From: Betaproteobacteria bacterium
GTDB taxonomy: Bacteria; Pseudomonadota; Gammaproteobacteria; Burkholderiales; Usitatibacteraceae
Reading direction: 5' to 3'
Assembly: GCA_016711875.1 (NCBI GenBank)
Contig: JADJSD010000001.1
Span: 930,001 to 994,000, forward strand
DNA length: 64,000 nt
The position numbers and the translations under genes were made by a program. Position 1 is the first letter of the stretch. Each line of letters begins with the position of its first letter. Positions 13,254 through 22,564 of this stretch are shown piece by piece. The notes beneath the pieces were generated by a model, which made no database searches, had not been told where the DNA came from, and was given only the letters and a program-made list of their open reading frames with translations.

Positions 13254-14054
13254 TTGAAGGCGGTTCTCTTCATCGCGATCGCCGCGTACGTCGGCATCTG
13301 CGCGTTCCTGTGGTTCGCCCAGGAGCGGCTCATCTTCCTGGGCGCGCCGCCCGACACCCCGCCCACCGCGCCGCCCGGCTGGCGCATGGAACGCTTCGAC
13401 CTCGAGGCGCCCGACGGCGCGAAGCTCGAGGGCTACATCGCGCACCCGCCGGTGGAACGCCCGGCCGTCGTCCTCTACTTCGGCGGCAACGCCGAGGAGG
13501 CCACGCACCACCTGAAGGAATCCGCGCGCCTCTATGGCCCGCGCGCCGTCGTCGCCGTGAACTACCGCGGCTACGGCCGCAGCACGGGCAAGCCGGGAGA
13601 AGCGGTTCTCGTTGCCGATGCGCTCCTCGCCTACGACCGCCTGCTCGCGCGCACGGACCTCGACACCGGCCGCATCGCCGTCCACGGGCGCAGCCTGGGC
13701 AGCGGCATCGCCGTCGCGCTCGCCGGCGCCCGGCCCGTGAAGGCCCTCGTCCTCACCACGCCGTTCGACAGCCTCACGGCCGTGGCCCGGGGCCAGTATC
13801 CGTGGGCGCCGGTGGGGCTTTTGCTGCGGCACCGGTTCGATTCGATCTCTCGCGCGCCGGAACTGCGCCATCCCGTCCTCGTGGTCTCGGCGGCGGGCGA
13901 CGACGTCATCCCGCCTGCCCACGCCGATCGCCTCGCGGCCGCCTGGGGCGGGACGGTGCAGGCCCTGCGCCTCCCCCATCGCGGCCACAACGACCTCTTC
14001 CTCGACCCGCTCTACGGCCCGGCCATTGCCGCCTTCCTCGACCGCCGCCTTTGA
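13254..14054 (+). CDS. Alpha/beta hydrolase, membrane-anchored (YfhR/ABHD17-like)
   Basis: A 266-residue serine hydrolase. An N-terminal hydrophobic helix (residues 3-22) should anchor it in the inner membrane. The catalytic elbow is GRSLGSG (nucleophile Ser), the acid is in AAGDDVIPP, and the base is His in HRGHNDLF. The oxyanion region is YFGGNAEE. Substrate is unknown; family members are esterases or thioesterases. The only fitting start is TTG at 13254, 13 bases after gltD, so it is probably co-transcribed with gltBD. Confidence 0.8.
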   Translation: MKAVLFIAIAAYVGICAFLWFAQERLIFLGAPPDTPPTAPPGWRMERFDLEAPDGAKLEGYIAHPPVERPAVVLYFGGNAEEATHHLKESARLYGPRAVVAVNYRGYGRSTGKPGEAVLVADALLAYDRLLARTDLDTGRIAVHGRSLGSGIAVALAGARPVKALVLTTPFDSLTAVARGQYPWAPVGLLLRHRFDSISRAPELRHPVLVVSAAGDDVIPPAHADRLAAAWGGTVQALRLPHRGHNDLFLDPLYGPAIAAFLDRRL

Positions 14055-14099
14055 CGCTTTCGGGCGCCGGTCCGGCCCGCCGTGAGAGAATCGCCCCCC

Positions 14100-15155
14100 A
14101 TGAAGAACGACAACTTCCTCCGCGCGCTGCTTCGCCAGCCCACCGACCACACCCCGATCTGGATCATGCGGCAGGCCGGCCGCTACCTCCCGGAATACAA
14201 CGCCACGCGCAAGAAGGCCGGCAGCTTCCTCGCCCTCGCGAAGAGCCCCGAGCTCGCCTGCGAGGTGACGCTGCAGCCGCTCGAGCGGTTCGCGCTCGAC
14301 GCCGCCATCCTCTTCTCGGACATCCTCACCATCCCCGACGCGATGGGGCTCGGCCTCTACTTCGCCGAAGGCGAGGGCCCGAAGTTCGAGCGCACCGTGC
14401 GAACCGAGGAGCAGGTGAGGAAGCTTCCCCTCGCGAGCATGGACGAGCTGCGCTACGTCTTCGACGCCGTCTCGCTCATCCGCAAGTCGCTGGACGGCCG
14501 CGTGCCCCTCATCGGCTTCTCCGGCAGCCCCTTCACCCTCGCCTGCTACATGATCGAGGGCGGCGGCAGCGACGACTTCCGGCAGGTGAAGACCATGCTC
14601 TACGCCCGCCCGGACCTGCTGCACGCCATCCTCGAGAAGAACGCGCAGTCCGTGACGGCGTACCTGAACGCCCAGATCGCCGCCGGCGCCCAGGCCGTGA
14701 TGGTCTTCGACACCTGGGGTGGCGCGCTCTCGGACGCCGCGTACCGCGAATTCTCCCTCGCCTACGCGAAGAAGGTCTTCGCGGGCGTCACGCGCACCGC
14801 CGAGGGCCGCACGGTCCCGCGCATCTTCTTCACCAAGGGCGGGGGCCTGTGGCTCGAGGCCATGGCCGATTGCGGCGCGGACGCCCTCGGACTCGACTGG
14901 ACGGTCGACATCGGCGCGGCCCGCCAGCGCGTGGGCGACCGGATGGCCCTGCAGGGGAACATGGACCCGAACGCCCTTTTCGCCCCGCCGGAAGCCATCG
15001 AGCGGGAAGCCAAGCGCATCCTGGAGTCCTTCGGACGCGGTCCGGGGCACGTTTTCAACCTCGGCCACGGGGTCTCGCAGTTCACCCCGCCGGACCACGT
15101 CGGGGCCCTCGTCGAGGCCGTCCACCGGCACTCGGTCGGGGCCTCGAAAACCTAG
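14100..15155 (+). CDS. hemE: Uroporphyrinogen decarboxylase
   Basis: A 351-residue enzyme of haem synthesis that removes four carboxyl groups from uroporphyrinogen III. The N-terminal signature PIWIMRQAGRYLPEY and the internal GFSGSPFTLACYMIEGGGS are both present, as is the catalytic Asp in FSDILTIPDAMG. The length matches the family (~354). The ATG at 14100 fits the alignment start MKNDNFLRA. It is followed by a 259-base gap with DnaA-box-like sites, then priA. Confidence 0.97.
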   Translation: MKNDNFLRALLRQPTDHTPIWIMRQAGRYLPEYNATRKKAGSFLALAKSPELACEVTLQPLERFALDAAILFSDILTIPDAMGLGLYFAEGEGPKFERTVRTEEQVRKLPLASMDELRYVFDAVSLIRKSLDGRVPLIGFSGSPFTLACYMIEGGGSDDFRQVKTMLYARPDLLHAILEKNAQSVTAYLNAQIAAGAQAVMVFDTWGGALSDAAYREFSLAYAKKVFAGVTRTAEGRTVPRIFFTKGGGLWLEAMADCGADALGLDWTVDIGAARQRVGDRMALQGNMDPNALFAPPEAIEREAKRILESFGRGPGHVFNLGHGVSQFTPPDHVGALVEAVHRHSVGASKT

Positions 15156-15192
15156 GGCCTGTCAAGCACAGAATTTTCGCGGAAGTGATTGC

Positions 15193-15389
15193 ATATTCAC
15201 ACGCGGCTCGTTCTCGCGCGGCGCAGGCCGTCGAGAAGGCGCTTCCGGCGGCAAGCTTAAAAAATCCTTATTAATCTGTTAGTTGCAGTGGTATTTTCCC
15301 CGGCCGCATGAAGAATGACGCGCAAGTACGCGTCTCCGGGAAGCGACGGCCGCAGTCTATTCACAGACTTATCCACAGGCTTTTTCACC
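15193..15389 (+). other. Row of DnaA-box-like sites with AT-rich patch between hemE and priA
   Basis: A perfect DnaA box TTATCCACA lies at 15369-15377. One-mismatch or near copies lie at 15357-15365 (CTATTCACA) and 15381-15389 (TTTTTCACC), all in the same orientation and exactly 12 bases apart. Another near copy, ATATTCACA, is at 15193-15201. Between them, 15257-15284 has 23 A/T of 28 bases and includes AATCTGTTAGTTG, similar to the E. coli oriC 13-mer. The pattern suggests DnaA binding, either as a replication element or as DnaA control of priA. Confidence 0.5.
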
Positions 15390-15414
15390 CCCGACCGACG
15401 GGCTTTCGCCGCCC

Positions 15415-17400
15415 ATGAGAATCGCCCGCGTCGCCCTCGACGTGCCCCTCGGCCAGGCCTTCGATTTCGCGGTGCCGGAAGGCCTGGAACCGGTCCGCGG
15501 AAGCCTGGTCCGGGTCCCCTTCGGCCGCACGGCCAAGGTCGGCGTCGTGCTCTCGCGGGAATCGCGGACGGACATCGCCCCGGAGCGCCTGCGGGCCCTG
15601 GAAGCGGTCGTGGACGACGTGGCGCCCCTGGCCGCCCGGGACTTCGCGCTGCTCGAGTTCTGCGCCGCCTACTACCACCGGCCCCTCGGCGAAGTGCTGC
15701 ATGCCTGCCTGCCCCCGCGCCTGCGGCAGGCGAAACGCCGGCGCATCAAGCCGCCCGCCGCCGTCGCCCAGCCCGCCGGCCCGTTCCCTTCGCCGGTCAC
15801 CGCGACGCCGCGGCAGGAAGTCGCGGTGGAACTGGTGCGCTCGGGCTTCGGGCGCTTCCATCCCGTGCTGCTCTTCGGCGTCACGGGCAGCGGCAAGACC
15901 GAGGTGTACCTGCGCCTCATCGCCGACGTGCTCGCGGCCGGCCGGCAGGCCCTGTACCTGGTGCCCGAGATCGGCCTGACCCCGCAACTCGAATCGCGCG
16001 TGCGGGAGCGCTTCCCGGGCCTATCGATCGTCGCCGCCCACAGCCACCTGGGCGAAGGCGAGAGGGCGGCGGCCTGGCTCGCGGCGCAATCGGGCGCGGC
16101 GCGCATCGTCCTGGGCACGCGGCTCGCGGCGCTCTCGCCGATGCCCGAACTCGGCCTCATCGTCGTCGACGAGGAGCACGACCCGTCCTACAAGCAGCAC
16201 GAGGGCCTTCGCTATTCGGCGCGGGACGTGGCCGTGCGCCGGGCGCAGATCGCGGGCATCCCCGTGGTGCTCGGATCCGCGACGCCTTCGCTCGAGAGCT
16301 GGCACAACGCCTCGCAGGGCCGCTATGCCCTTGCGCGCATCGACGAGCGGGCGAGCGCGGGCGCGCGGCTGCCGCGCGTGCGCGCGGTGGACACGCGGGC
16401 GGACATCCCCGCCGACGGCCTCACGGACGGCCTGCTGCGCGCGCTCAAGGCGCGGCTCGCGAAGGGCGAGCAGAGCCTCGTCTTCCTCAACCGCCGGGGC
16501 TTCTCGCCCGTGCTCTTCTGCCGCGCGTGCGCCTGGCACTCCGCGTGCTCGCGCTGCTCGGCCAACCTCGTCCTGCACCTGAACGCCGGGGAGCTTCGCT
16601 GCCACCACTGCGGCCACCGCGAACGGGTACCGAAGAAGTGTCCCGGCTGCGCCAGCCCTGACCTGGCGCCGGTCGGCCACGGGACGCAGCGCATCGAGGA
16701 GACGCTGCAGGCGGCGCTGCCCGAGGCGCGCATCGCCCGCGTGGACCGCGACACCACCGCGAGGAAGGGTTCGCTCGCCGAGGTGCTGGAACAGGTGCGC
16801 TCAGGCTCGGTGGACATCCTCGTGGGCACGCAGATGCTCGCCAAGGGTCACGACTATCCCAACCTCACCCTCGTGGGCGCCCTCGACAGCGACTGCGCGC
16901 TCTACAGCGTCGATTTCCGCGCTTCCGAGCGCCTTTTCGCGCTCCTCACGCAGGTGGCGGGCCGGGCGGGCCGCGCCGAGGAGCCGGGCGAAGTGATCAT
17001 CCAGACGGACTTCCCCGGGCACCCGCTCTATGCGGCCGTCGCGCTGCACGACTATCCCGCGTTCGCCGAGGCCGCCCTCGCGGAGCGCCGGCTCGCGGGC
17101 TTTCCGCCCTTCACCCACCTCGCGCTGCTGCGGGCCGAATCGAAGGCGGCGGGCGAGGCCACGCGGTTCCTGCGCGAAGCCGCGCGCGACGCCCAGGGGA
17201 TCGGCAAGGACATCGAGGTGTTCGACCCGGTGCCCGCGCCGCTCGAGCGAAAGGCCGGCTACGAGCGCGCGCAGCTGCTGGTGCGGGCGGCGACCCGCGG
17301 CGCGATGCAGCCGTTCCTCTCCCGCTGGAAGGCGGCCCTGGATGCGAAGGGCGAACGCCGCGTGCGCTGGTCCCTCGACGTGGACCCGCAGGAGGCTTAG
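15415..17400 (+). CDS. priA: Primosomal replication protein N' (PriA helicase)
   Basis: A 661-residue 3'-5' helicase that reloads the replisome at stalled forks. Order: N-terminal DNA-binding domain (MRIARVALDVPLGQAFDF), Walker A GVTGSGKTE, DEEHDPSYKQ box, then zinc-binding Cys (CRACAWHSACSRC and CHHCGHRERVPKKCPGC), and C-terminal helicase motifs including GTQMLAKGHDYPN and QVAGRAGR. It is somewhat shorter than the E. coli protein (732) but complete. It starts 25 bases after a DnaA-box row that may regulate it. Confidence 0.95.
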   Translation: MRIARVALDVPLGQAFDFAVPEGLEPVRGSLVRVPFGRTAKVGVVLSRESRTDIAPERLRALEAVVDDVAPLAARDFALLEFCAAYYHRPLGEVLHACLPPRLRQAKRRRIKPPAAVAQPAGPFPSPVTATPRQEVAVELVRSGFGRFHPVLLFGVTGSGKTEVYLRLIADVLAAGRQALYLVPEIGLTPQLESRVRERFPGLSIVAAHSHLGEGERAAAWLAAQSGAARIVLGTRLAALSPMPELGLIVVDEEHDPSYKQHEGLRYSARDVAVRRAQIAGIPVVLGSATPSLESWHNASQGRYALARIDERASAGARLPRVRAVDTRADIPADGLTDGLLRALKARLAKGEQSLVFLNRRGFSPVLFCRACAWHSACSRCSANLVLHLNAGELRCHHCGHRERVPKKCPGCASPDLAPVGHGTQRIEETLQAALPEARIARVDRDTTARKGSLAEVLEQVRSGSVDILVGTQMLAKGHDYPNLTLVGALDSDCALYSVDFRASERLFALLTQVAGRAGRAEEPGEVIIQTDFPGHPLYAAVALHDYPAFAEAALAERRLAGFPPFTHLALLRAESKAAGEATRFLREAARDAQGIGKDIEVFDPVPAPLERKAGYERAQLLVRAATRGAMQPFLSRWKAALDAKGERRVRWSLDVDPQEA

Positions 17401-17409
17401 GGCGCCGAA

Positions 17410-19458
17410 TCACCCGGCGAGGGGCTCCTTGCGCGGGAAGAGGAAGGACTTCGGGTCTTCGCTCATCCGTCGCAGGATCGCGCGGTAGATCGCGCGGCGC
17501 CCCACGCCGGGCGATTCGCGCGCGCCGATGGCCACGTTGAGCGCGAGCGCGAAGCTCACCCCCACGTTGAGCGCGCCGATCACCGCGATGCCGGCCACCG
17601 CCATCCAGAAGGGCGCCGTGAGCACGACGCCCCAGCCCAGGGCCACGACCGAGGCCGCGAGCTGGCCCGAGGAGAGCGTCACGTGGCGCACCTCCACCGG
17701 CAGCCCGAAGAAGGCGAAGAACACCGGCACCAGGCCCAGCATGAAGCCCAGCGAGATGTTCGCGGTGAGGCCCGCGATCTCGCGCGAGAGAAAGCCCGCG
17801 ACGCGCTGCATGCGCGAAGGGCCGAAGAGGTACACGAACCGCCGGTGGCCCGCGATGGCGGGCGCCAGGCGCCGGAAGGCGAACCAGTTGTCGACCCAGC
17901 CGGCGAGCACGCTCGAGAACCACAGCAGCACGCCCGTCATCGCCGCGAAGAGGGCCGAGGGCCCCAGCAGCGAGACCGAGTCGATCGTCTTCGCCGCCTT
18001 CACGCCATCCACCGGCGCGAATCCCGCGGCGTGCACGAGCAGCATCCCGAGCGCGTACGTGACCGGGAACACCACGAACACGTTGCCGATGATGCCCGCC
18101 GACTGCGAGCGCACCAGCGCGCCCACTTCGTCGAGGAAGGCCGTCATGCGCGCGGGGTCCGCGAGGTTCCTCATGCGCGCCGCCAGGGCCGGCGCCGTCA
18201 TCGCGGGCTGCTTGGTCGCGACCGTGAGGTGCGCGAACTGGATCGCCACGAAGGTCGCCGCGTAATTGAGCGAGGCGAGGAAGCCCTCGAGGAAGAGGGG
18301 CAGGTGCAGCGCCGACACGCCGAACTTGAGGTACGTGGTGAGGGCCATCACCGCGCCACCGCCGCCCGCGCGCGCGAGCATGTCGCGGTACTCGACGCGA
18401 TTGCGCGTGATGTAGTGCTCGCCCGTCTCGGCATTGCGCTCGACGATCTTCCTCGAGGCGAGCTCGAAATTCTGGCGCAGGAGCGCCGAGGCGCTTCGCT
18501 GGTCGTGCGCGTCGCGGATGAGGCCGGCCACGAAGTAGGGCAGCACGCGAGGCGCGGCCTCCGGGGAGGCGAGCAGGTCGGCCAGTTCGCCCATGCGCTG
18601 GGCCTGCGCGCGCACGCGCTCGAGCTGGTAGACGATGGCGACGCTCACGCCCTGCTCATCCAGGTGCGAATAGGCGCGTTCGACCTCGAGCAGCGTCTCG
18701 CGGATCGCCTTGTGCAGCACCGCCGCCGCGGCCTCGCGATCGCCCCGGGCATCGTTCTCGACGACATCGGCGAAGACCCGCGCGGCCTCGGGCAGGTACC
18801 AGGCCGCCAGGCGCTGGTCGGGCGATGCCTGCATGCGTCGCCGGATCGCCGAGGGGAGGGTCCCCGCGCACGCCTGCACCGAGAGGCTGCGGATGGCGCC
18901 CGCCGCCGCATGCGCGAGCGCGGCACGCCACGCGGCGGCACCCTCGCCGTGGTCGAGGACCGAGAGCACGCCCGCCCAGTTCTCCGCGGAGATCTCCTGC
19001 ACCAGCGCCGCGTCGCCGCTGTCCGGGAACATGACGCCGAAGAGGGAGGCCAGGTCCGTGGCCGGCGGCTGCGGCAGCACCTTCGCGAACAGGCGGTTCG
19101 CGAACTCGCCCAGGAAGCCCGTCTCGCGCGGCATGCCCGCCTCGATCAGCAGGTCGAAGGCCTCGCGCGCGTCGACCGTCTGCCGGAGCGCCGCCGCGAA
19201 ACGCGCCTTGAGCGCGGGATTGCGCTCGAGAACGTTCAGCAAGTGCTTCAGCCGGACGGTCTGCGGGGCGTTCTCGCGCGGGGCCTCGCCCGGATCCGGC
19301 AGCCCCGCGCGCAACCACGCGGAGAGGTCGTGCAGCCACGCGAGACGATCCTCCAGCCCGGCGGCGGGGTCCGCGCGGACGAGCAGCGCGTCGAGCCCCA
19401 CGTGGGGGTCGGCCGATTCGCGCCAGCGGGCGATCCAGCGCAGGGGATTGTGGGACAC
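17410..19458 (-). CDS. Gcr / 'site-specific recombinase' family membrane protein (PF10136-like)
   Basis: A 682-residue protein of the family historically annotated as site-specific recombinase Gcr, common in betaproteobacteria. The N-terminal half (1-330) is soluble and alpha-helical. The C-terminal half has about six or seven strong hydrophobic helices (e.g. GNVFVVFPVTYALGMLLV; SLGFMLGLVPVFFAFF). No tyrosine- or serine-recombinase motif is visible, so the family name is probably misleading and a membrane role is more likely. The start is GTG at 19458. It is convergent with priA (9-base gap) and divergent from argS. Confidence 0.75.
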   Translation of the reverse strand: MSHNPLRWIARWRESADPHVGLDALLVRADPAAGLEDRLAWLHDLSAWLRAGLPDPGEAPRENAPQTVRLKHLLNVLERNPALKARFAAALRQTVDAREAFDLLIEAGMPRETGFLGEFANRLFAKVLPQPPATDLASLFGVMFPDSGDAALVQEISAENWAGVLSVLDHGEGAAAWRAALAHAAAGAIRSLSVQACAGTLPSAIRRRMQASPDQRLAAWYLPEAARVFADVVENDARGDREAAAAVLHKAIRETLLEVERAYSHLDEQGVSVAIVYQLERVRAQAQRMGELADLLASPEAAPRVLPYFVAGLIRDAHDQRSASALLRQNFELASRKIVERNAETGEHYITRNRVEYRDMLARAGGGGAVMALTTYLKFGVSALHLPLFLEGFLASLNYAATFVAIQFAHLTVATKQPAMTAPALAARMRNLADPARMTAFLDEVGALVRSQSAGIIGNVFVVFPVTYALGMLLVHAAGFAPVDGVKAAKTIDSVSLLGPSALFAAMTGVLLWFSSVLAGWVDNWFAFRRLAPAIAGHRRFVYLFGPSRMQRVAGFLSREIAGLTANISLGFMLGLVPVFFAFFGLPVEVRHVTLSSGQLAASVVALGWGVVLTAPFWMAVAGIAVIGALNVGVSFALALNVAIGARESPGVGRRAIYRAILRRMSEDPKSFLFPRKEPLAG

Positions 19459-19492
19459 GGGCGGCGGAACGAAGGCGGGAGGGAGCGGACCG

Positions 19493-19498
19493 TATAAT
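19493..19498 (+). promoter_or_regulatory. Perfect -10 box for argS
   Basis: TATAAT stands alone in GC-rich DNA, 29 bases before the GTG start at 19527. No good -35 is visible. It sits over an upstream in-frame GTG (19500), which argues that translation starts at 19527 instead. Confidence 0.5.
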
Positions 19499-19526
19499 AG
19501 TGGGTTTTCGCCGACGAACCCGCCCC

Positions 19527-21176
19527 GTGACGACCGAAGATCCCAAAGCCCGCCTCGCCGCCCTGGTCCTCCAGGCGGTCCAGCAAGCCTTCCCCGAGGC
19601 CGGCACGACCGCCGTGGATCTCGACCGCCCGAAGAACGCGGACCACGGCGACTTCGCCTCCAACGTGGCCCTGCAGCTCGCCAAGCGCGTGGGGAAGAAG
19701 CCGCGCGAGGTGGCCGAGGCCGTCGTCGCCGCCCTGGAAGGCGCGCCCGAGATCGCGAAGACGGAGATCGCGGGCCCCGGCTTCATCAATTTCACGCTCT
19801 CGCGTGCCTCGCGTTTCGGCGTGGTGGCGCAGGCCCTCGCGCAGGGCGCGGGCTTCGGTCGCGGCCGCGTGGGCGAAGGCCGTACCATCATGGTGGAGTT
19901 CGTCTCCGCCAACCCCACCGGGCCGTTGCACGTGGGTCACGGCCGCCAGGCGGCCCTGGGCGACGCCATCTCCTCGCTGCTCGAATGGCAGGGCTGGAAG
20001 GTGCTGCGCGAGTTCTACTACAACGACGCCGGCAACCAGATCGCGAACCTGGCCCTCTCCGTGCAGCACCGCGTGCGCGAACTCGCGGGCATCGCGGGCG
20101 AGTTCCCGAAGGACGGCTACCACGGCGAGTACATCCGGGACATCGCCCGCGACTACGCGGCCGGGAACCCGGCCGACGCGAAGGGCGAGGACCTCGAGGC
20201 GCTGCGCAGGTTCGCGGTGGCCTACCTGCGCGGCGAGCAGGACGCGGACCTGCGCGCCTTCGGCGTGAAGTTCGACTCCTACTACCTCGAGAGCTCGCTC
20301 TACACCGAGGGCAAGGTGGACGAGACCGTGAAGATGCTCGTCGCGGCCGGCAGGACGTACGAATCCGAGGGGGCCCTGTGGCTTCGCACCACGGACTTCG
20401 GCGACGACAAGGACCGCGTGATGCGAAAGAGCGACGGCACCTACACGTACTTCGTGCCGGACGTGGCCTACCACCTCACCAAGTATCGAAGGGGTTATGC
20501 GGCCGCGGTGAACGTGCAGGGCGCGGACCACCACTCGACGGTGACGCGCGTGCGCGCGGGCCTGCAGGCCCTCGCGGCCGGCATCCCGCCGGGCTATCCC
20601 GATTACGTGCTTCACCAGATGGTGACGGTGATGAAGGGCGGCGAGGAGGTGAAGATCTCCAAGCGCGCGGGCTCCTACGTCACGGTGCGCGACCTCATCG
20701 AGGAGGCCGGCCGCGACGCCGTGCGCTATTTCTTCATCATGAGGAAGACCGACTCGCACCTGGTCTTCGACGTCGACCTCGCCAAGAGCCAGAGCGACGA
20801 GAACCCCATCTACTACGTGCAGTACGCGCACGCCCGGATCTGTTCGGTGCTGCGCGGCTGGGGGGGCGAGGTCGCCTCGCTCGCGGAAGCGCCCGTCGAC
20901 AGCCTGGGCACGCCGCACGAGGTCGCGCTCGCGCAGGCCCTCGCGGAATTCCCCGCCGTGCTCGAGCGAGCCGCGCGCGAATTCTCGCCGCACCTCGTGA
21001 CGTTCTTCCTGCACGACGAATTGGCGGCCCGCTTCCATACCTACTACAATGCCGAGCGCTTTCTCGTCGACGATGAAGCGGTGAAGCGCGCCCGCCTCGC
21101 CCTCGTCGCCGCAACCCGACAGGCGCTCGCCAACGGCCTCGCCGCCCTGGGCGTGAGCGCGCCGGAGAAGATGTAA
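19527..21176 (+). CDS. argS: Arginyl-tRNA synthetase
   Basis: A 549-residue class I aminoacyl-tRNA synthetase. The N-terminal Add1 domain includes DRPKNADHGDFASNVA, followed by the HIGH-type motif HVGHGR in SANPTGPLHVGHGRQ. A KMSKS-type loop reads KISKRAG. The C-terminal DALR anticodon domain ends with the usual short tail (GVSAPEKM). GTG at 19527 is preferred to the GTG at 19500, which overlaps the -10 box. It is followed directly by a SPOR-domain gene, 3 bases on. Confidence 0.96.
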   Translation: MTTEDPKARLAALVLQAVQQAFPEAGTTAVDLDRPKNADHGDFASNVALQLAKRVGKKPREVAEAVVAALEGAPEIAKTEIAGPGFINFTLSRASRFGVVAQALAQGAGFGRGRVGEGRTIMVEFVSANPTGPLHVGHGRQAALGDAISSLLEWQGWKVLREFYYNDAGNQIANLALSVQHRVRELAGIAGEFPKDGYHGEYIRDIARDYAAGNPADAKGEDLEALRRFAVAYLRGEQDADLRAFGVKFDSYYLESSLYTEGKVDETVKMLVAAGRTYESEGALWLRTTDFGDDKDRVMRKSDGTYTYFVPDVAYHLTKYRRGYAAAVNVQGADHHSTVTRVRAGLQALAAGIPPGYPDYVLHQMVTVMKGGEEVKISKRAGSYVTVRDLIEEAGRDAVRYFFIMRKTDSHLVFDVDLAKSQSDENPIYYVQYAHARICSVLRGWGGEVASLAEAPVDSLGTPHEVALAQALAEFPAVLERAAREFSPHLVTFFLHDELAARFHTYYNAERFLVDDEAVKRARLALVAATRQALANGLAALGVSAPEKM

Positions 21177-21179
21177 CCC

Positions 21180-21839
21180 ATGCCGAAGGACCACAAGAAC
21201 AGCCCCGCCCCCCGCGCCGAAAGCCGGGGCACGGCGCACCCGATGCTCCTGGGCATCATCATCGGGCTGCTGCTCGGCATCGTCCTCGCCCTGGGCGTCG
21301 CCCTCTGGCTGAACCGCCTGTCGAATCCGTTCGTCGACAAGGGCAAGCCCATCGAGCCGCTGTCGAAGATCGGGCCGGCCCAGCCGCCCAAGCCCGAGGA
21401 GAAGGGCACATCCGACAAGCCGGCGGAAAAGCCGAAATCGGATCGCCCGCGCTTCGAGTTCTACCAGATGCTGCCCGGCGACAAGGAAGTCACGGACAAG
21501 GAAGTGAAGGCCGCGGCCGAGAAGCCGAAGGTGAAGGAAGTCGCGAAGAGCGGCCCCGGCTCCTCGCCTTCGCAGCCCAAGCCCCACTCGGGCGAGACGG
21601 TCTGGCTGCAGGCCGGCGCCTTCTCCTCGGAGTCCGACGCCGACAACCTCAAGGCGAAGATCGCCATCACGGGCCTGGAGGCCACCGTCCGCCCGGTGCA
21701 GGTGCCCGACAAGGGCACCCTTTACCGCGTGCGCCTGGGCCCGTACCAGAGCCTCGAGGACGCGAACCGAATCAAGTCCGCGCTGTCCCAGAACGGGGTC
21801 GGCGCCGTGATCATCCGTGCCGACGACAAAGGCCAATAA
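21180..21839 (+). CDS. SPOR-domain cell-division protein (FtsN-like)
   Basis: A 219-residue bitopic membrane protein. A short cytoplasmic N-terminus is followed by one transmembrane helix (residues ~23-44), a Pro/Lys-rich periplasmic linker, and a C-terminal SPOR domain (~140-215; VWLQAGAFSSESDADNLKAK and LYRVRLGPYQSLEDA). SPOR domains bind denuded peptidoglycan at the septum, so an FtsN-like or division-associated role is likely. The argS-SPOR-dsbA order is common in betaproteobacteria. The ATG at 21180 follows the argS stop by 3 bases. Confidence 0.88.
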   Translation: MPKDHKNSPAPRAESRGTAHPMLLGIIIGLLLGIVLALGVALWLNRLSNPFVDKGKPIEPLSKIGPAQPPKPEEKGTSDKPAEKPKSDRPRFEFYQMLPGDKEVTDKEVKAAAEKPKVKEVAKSGPGSSPSQPKPHSGETVWLQAGAFSSESDADNLKAKIAITGLEATVRPVQVPDKGTLYRVRLGPYQSLEDANRIKSALSQNGVGAVIIRADDKGQ

Positions 21840-21855
21840 CCGGAGCATCGCCCGC

Positions 21856-22545
21856 ATGAACAGCACCCGCCGCCTCATCCTCGCCGCCCTGGCCGCCTCC
21901 GGCTTCCTCGCCGGCACCGCAAGGGCGCAGCAGCCCCCGGGCCCGTTCACTCTGCTGCAGCCGCCGCAGCCGATGGAAGGCAGCGGCAAGATCGAGGTTC
22001 TCGAGTTCTTCTCCTACGCCTGCCCGCACTGCTTCAAGCTCGAGCCCTTCCTGGAATCGTGGGCGAAGAAGCAGGGGGCGGATGTCGTGATGAAGCGCGT
22101 CCCGGGCGCGGGCAGCGACTCCTGGACGGCCCTCGCCGCCCTGTACTACTCGCTCGAGGCCATGGGCAAGCTCGAGGCGCTGCACATGAAGGCCTTCAAC
22201 GCCATGCACCAGGACAGCGTGAACCTCGCGAGCCCCAAGATCCGCGAATCGTGGCTCGCGAAGAACGGCGTCGACGTCGCGCAGTACCAGGGGGTGGAGA
22301 AATCCTTCTCGGTGCAGTCCAAGGTGGGCCGCGCCAAGCAGCTCATGGCCGCCTACAAGGTCGACGGCGTGCCGATGGTCGTGGTGAACGGCAAGTACGT
22401 CACCTCCAACGCCCACGCCGGCGGCCCGGACCGCGTCGTCGCCGTGCTGGACCAGCTGGTCGCCATGGGCCGCAAGGACCTGGGCCTGCCGGACCCGAAC
22501 GCCCCCAAGGCCGCGACCGCGCCGACGGCCCCCGCCAAGAAGTAG
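21856..22545 (+). CDS. dsbA: Thiol:disulfide interchange protein DsbA
   Basis: A 229-residue periplasmic oxidase that introduces disulfide bonds. The signal peptide is residues 1-~24 (ending ARAQ). The thioredoxin-fold active site is CPHC (Cys56, Cys59), matching classical DsbA, and the cis-proline loop is GVPMVVV. A Pro/Ala/Lys tail follows the fold. The start at 21856 gives the expected signal peptide; a longer frame from 21817 overlaps the preceding gene. The cluster with the SPOR gene points to envelope function. Confidence 0.94.
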   Translation: MNSTRRLILAALAASGFLAGTARAQQPPGPFTLLQPPQPMEGSGKIEVLEFFSYACPHCFKLEPFLESWAKKQGADVVMKRVPGAGSDSWTALAALYYSLEAMGKLEALHMKAFNAMHQDSVNLASPKIRESWLAKNGVDVAQYQGVEKSFSVQSKVGRAKQLMAAYKVDGVPMVVVNGKYVTSNAHAGGPDRVVAVLDQLVAMGRKDLGLPDPNAPKAATAPTAPAKK

Positions 22546-22564
22546 CCCCGACCCCGGCCGCCCG

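Noticed and set aside
17410..19458. Mobile element marked by a site-specific recombinase
   Set aside because: No recombinase motif, no flanking repeats or integrase; the gene lies among housekeeping genes in even base composition.
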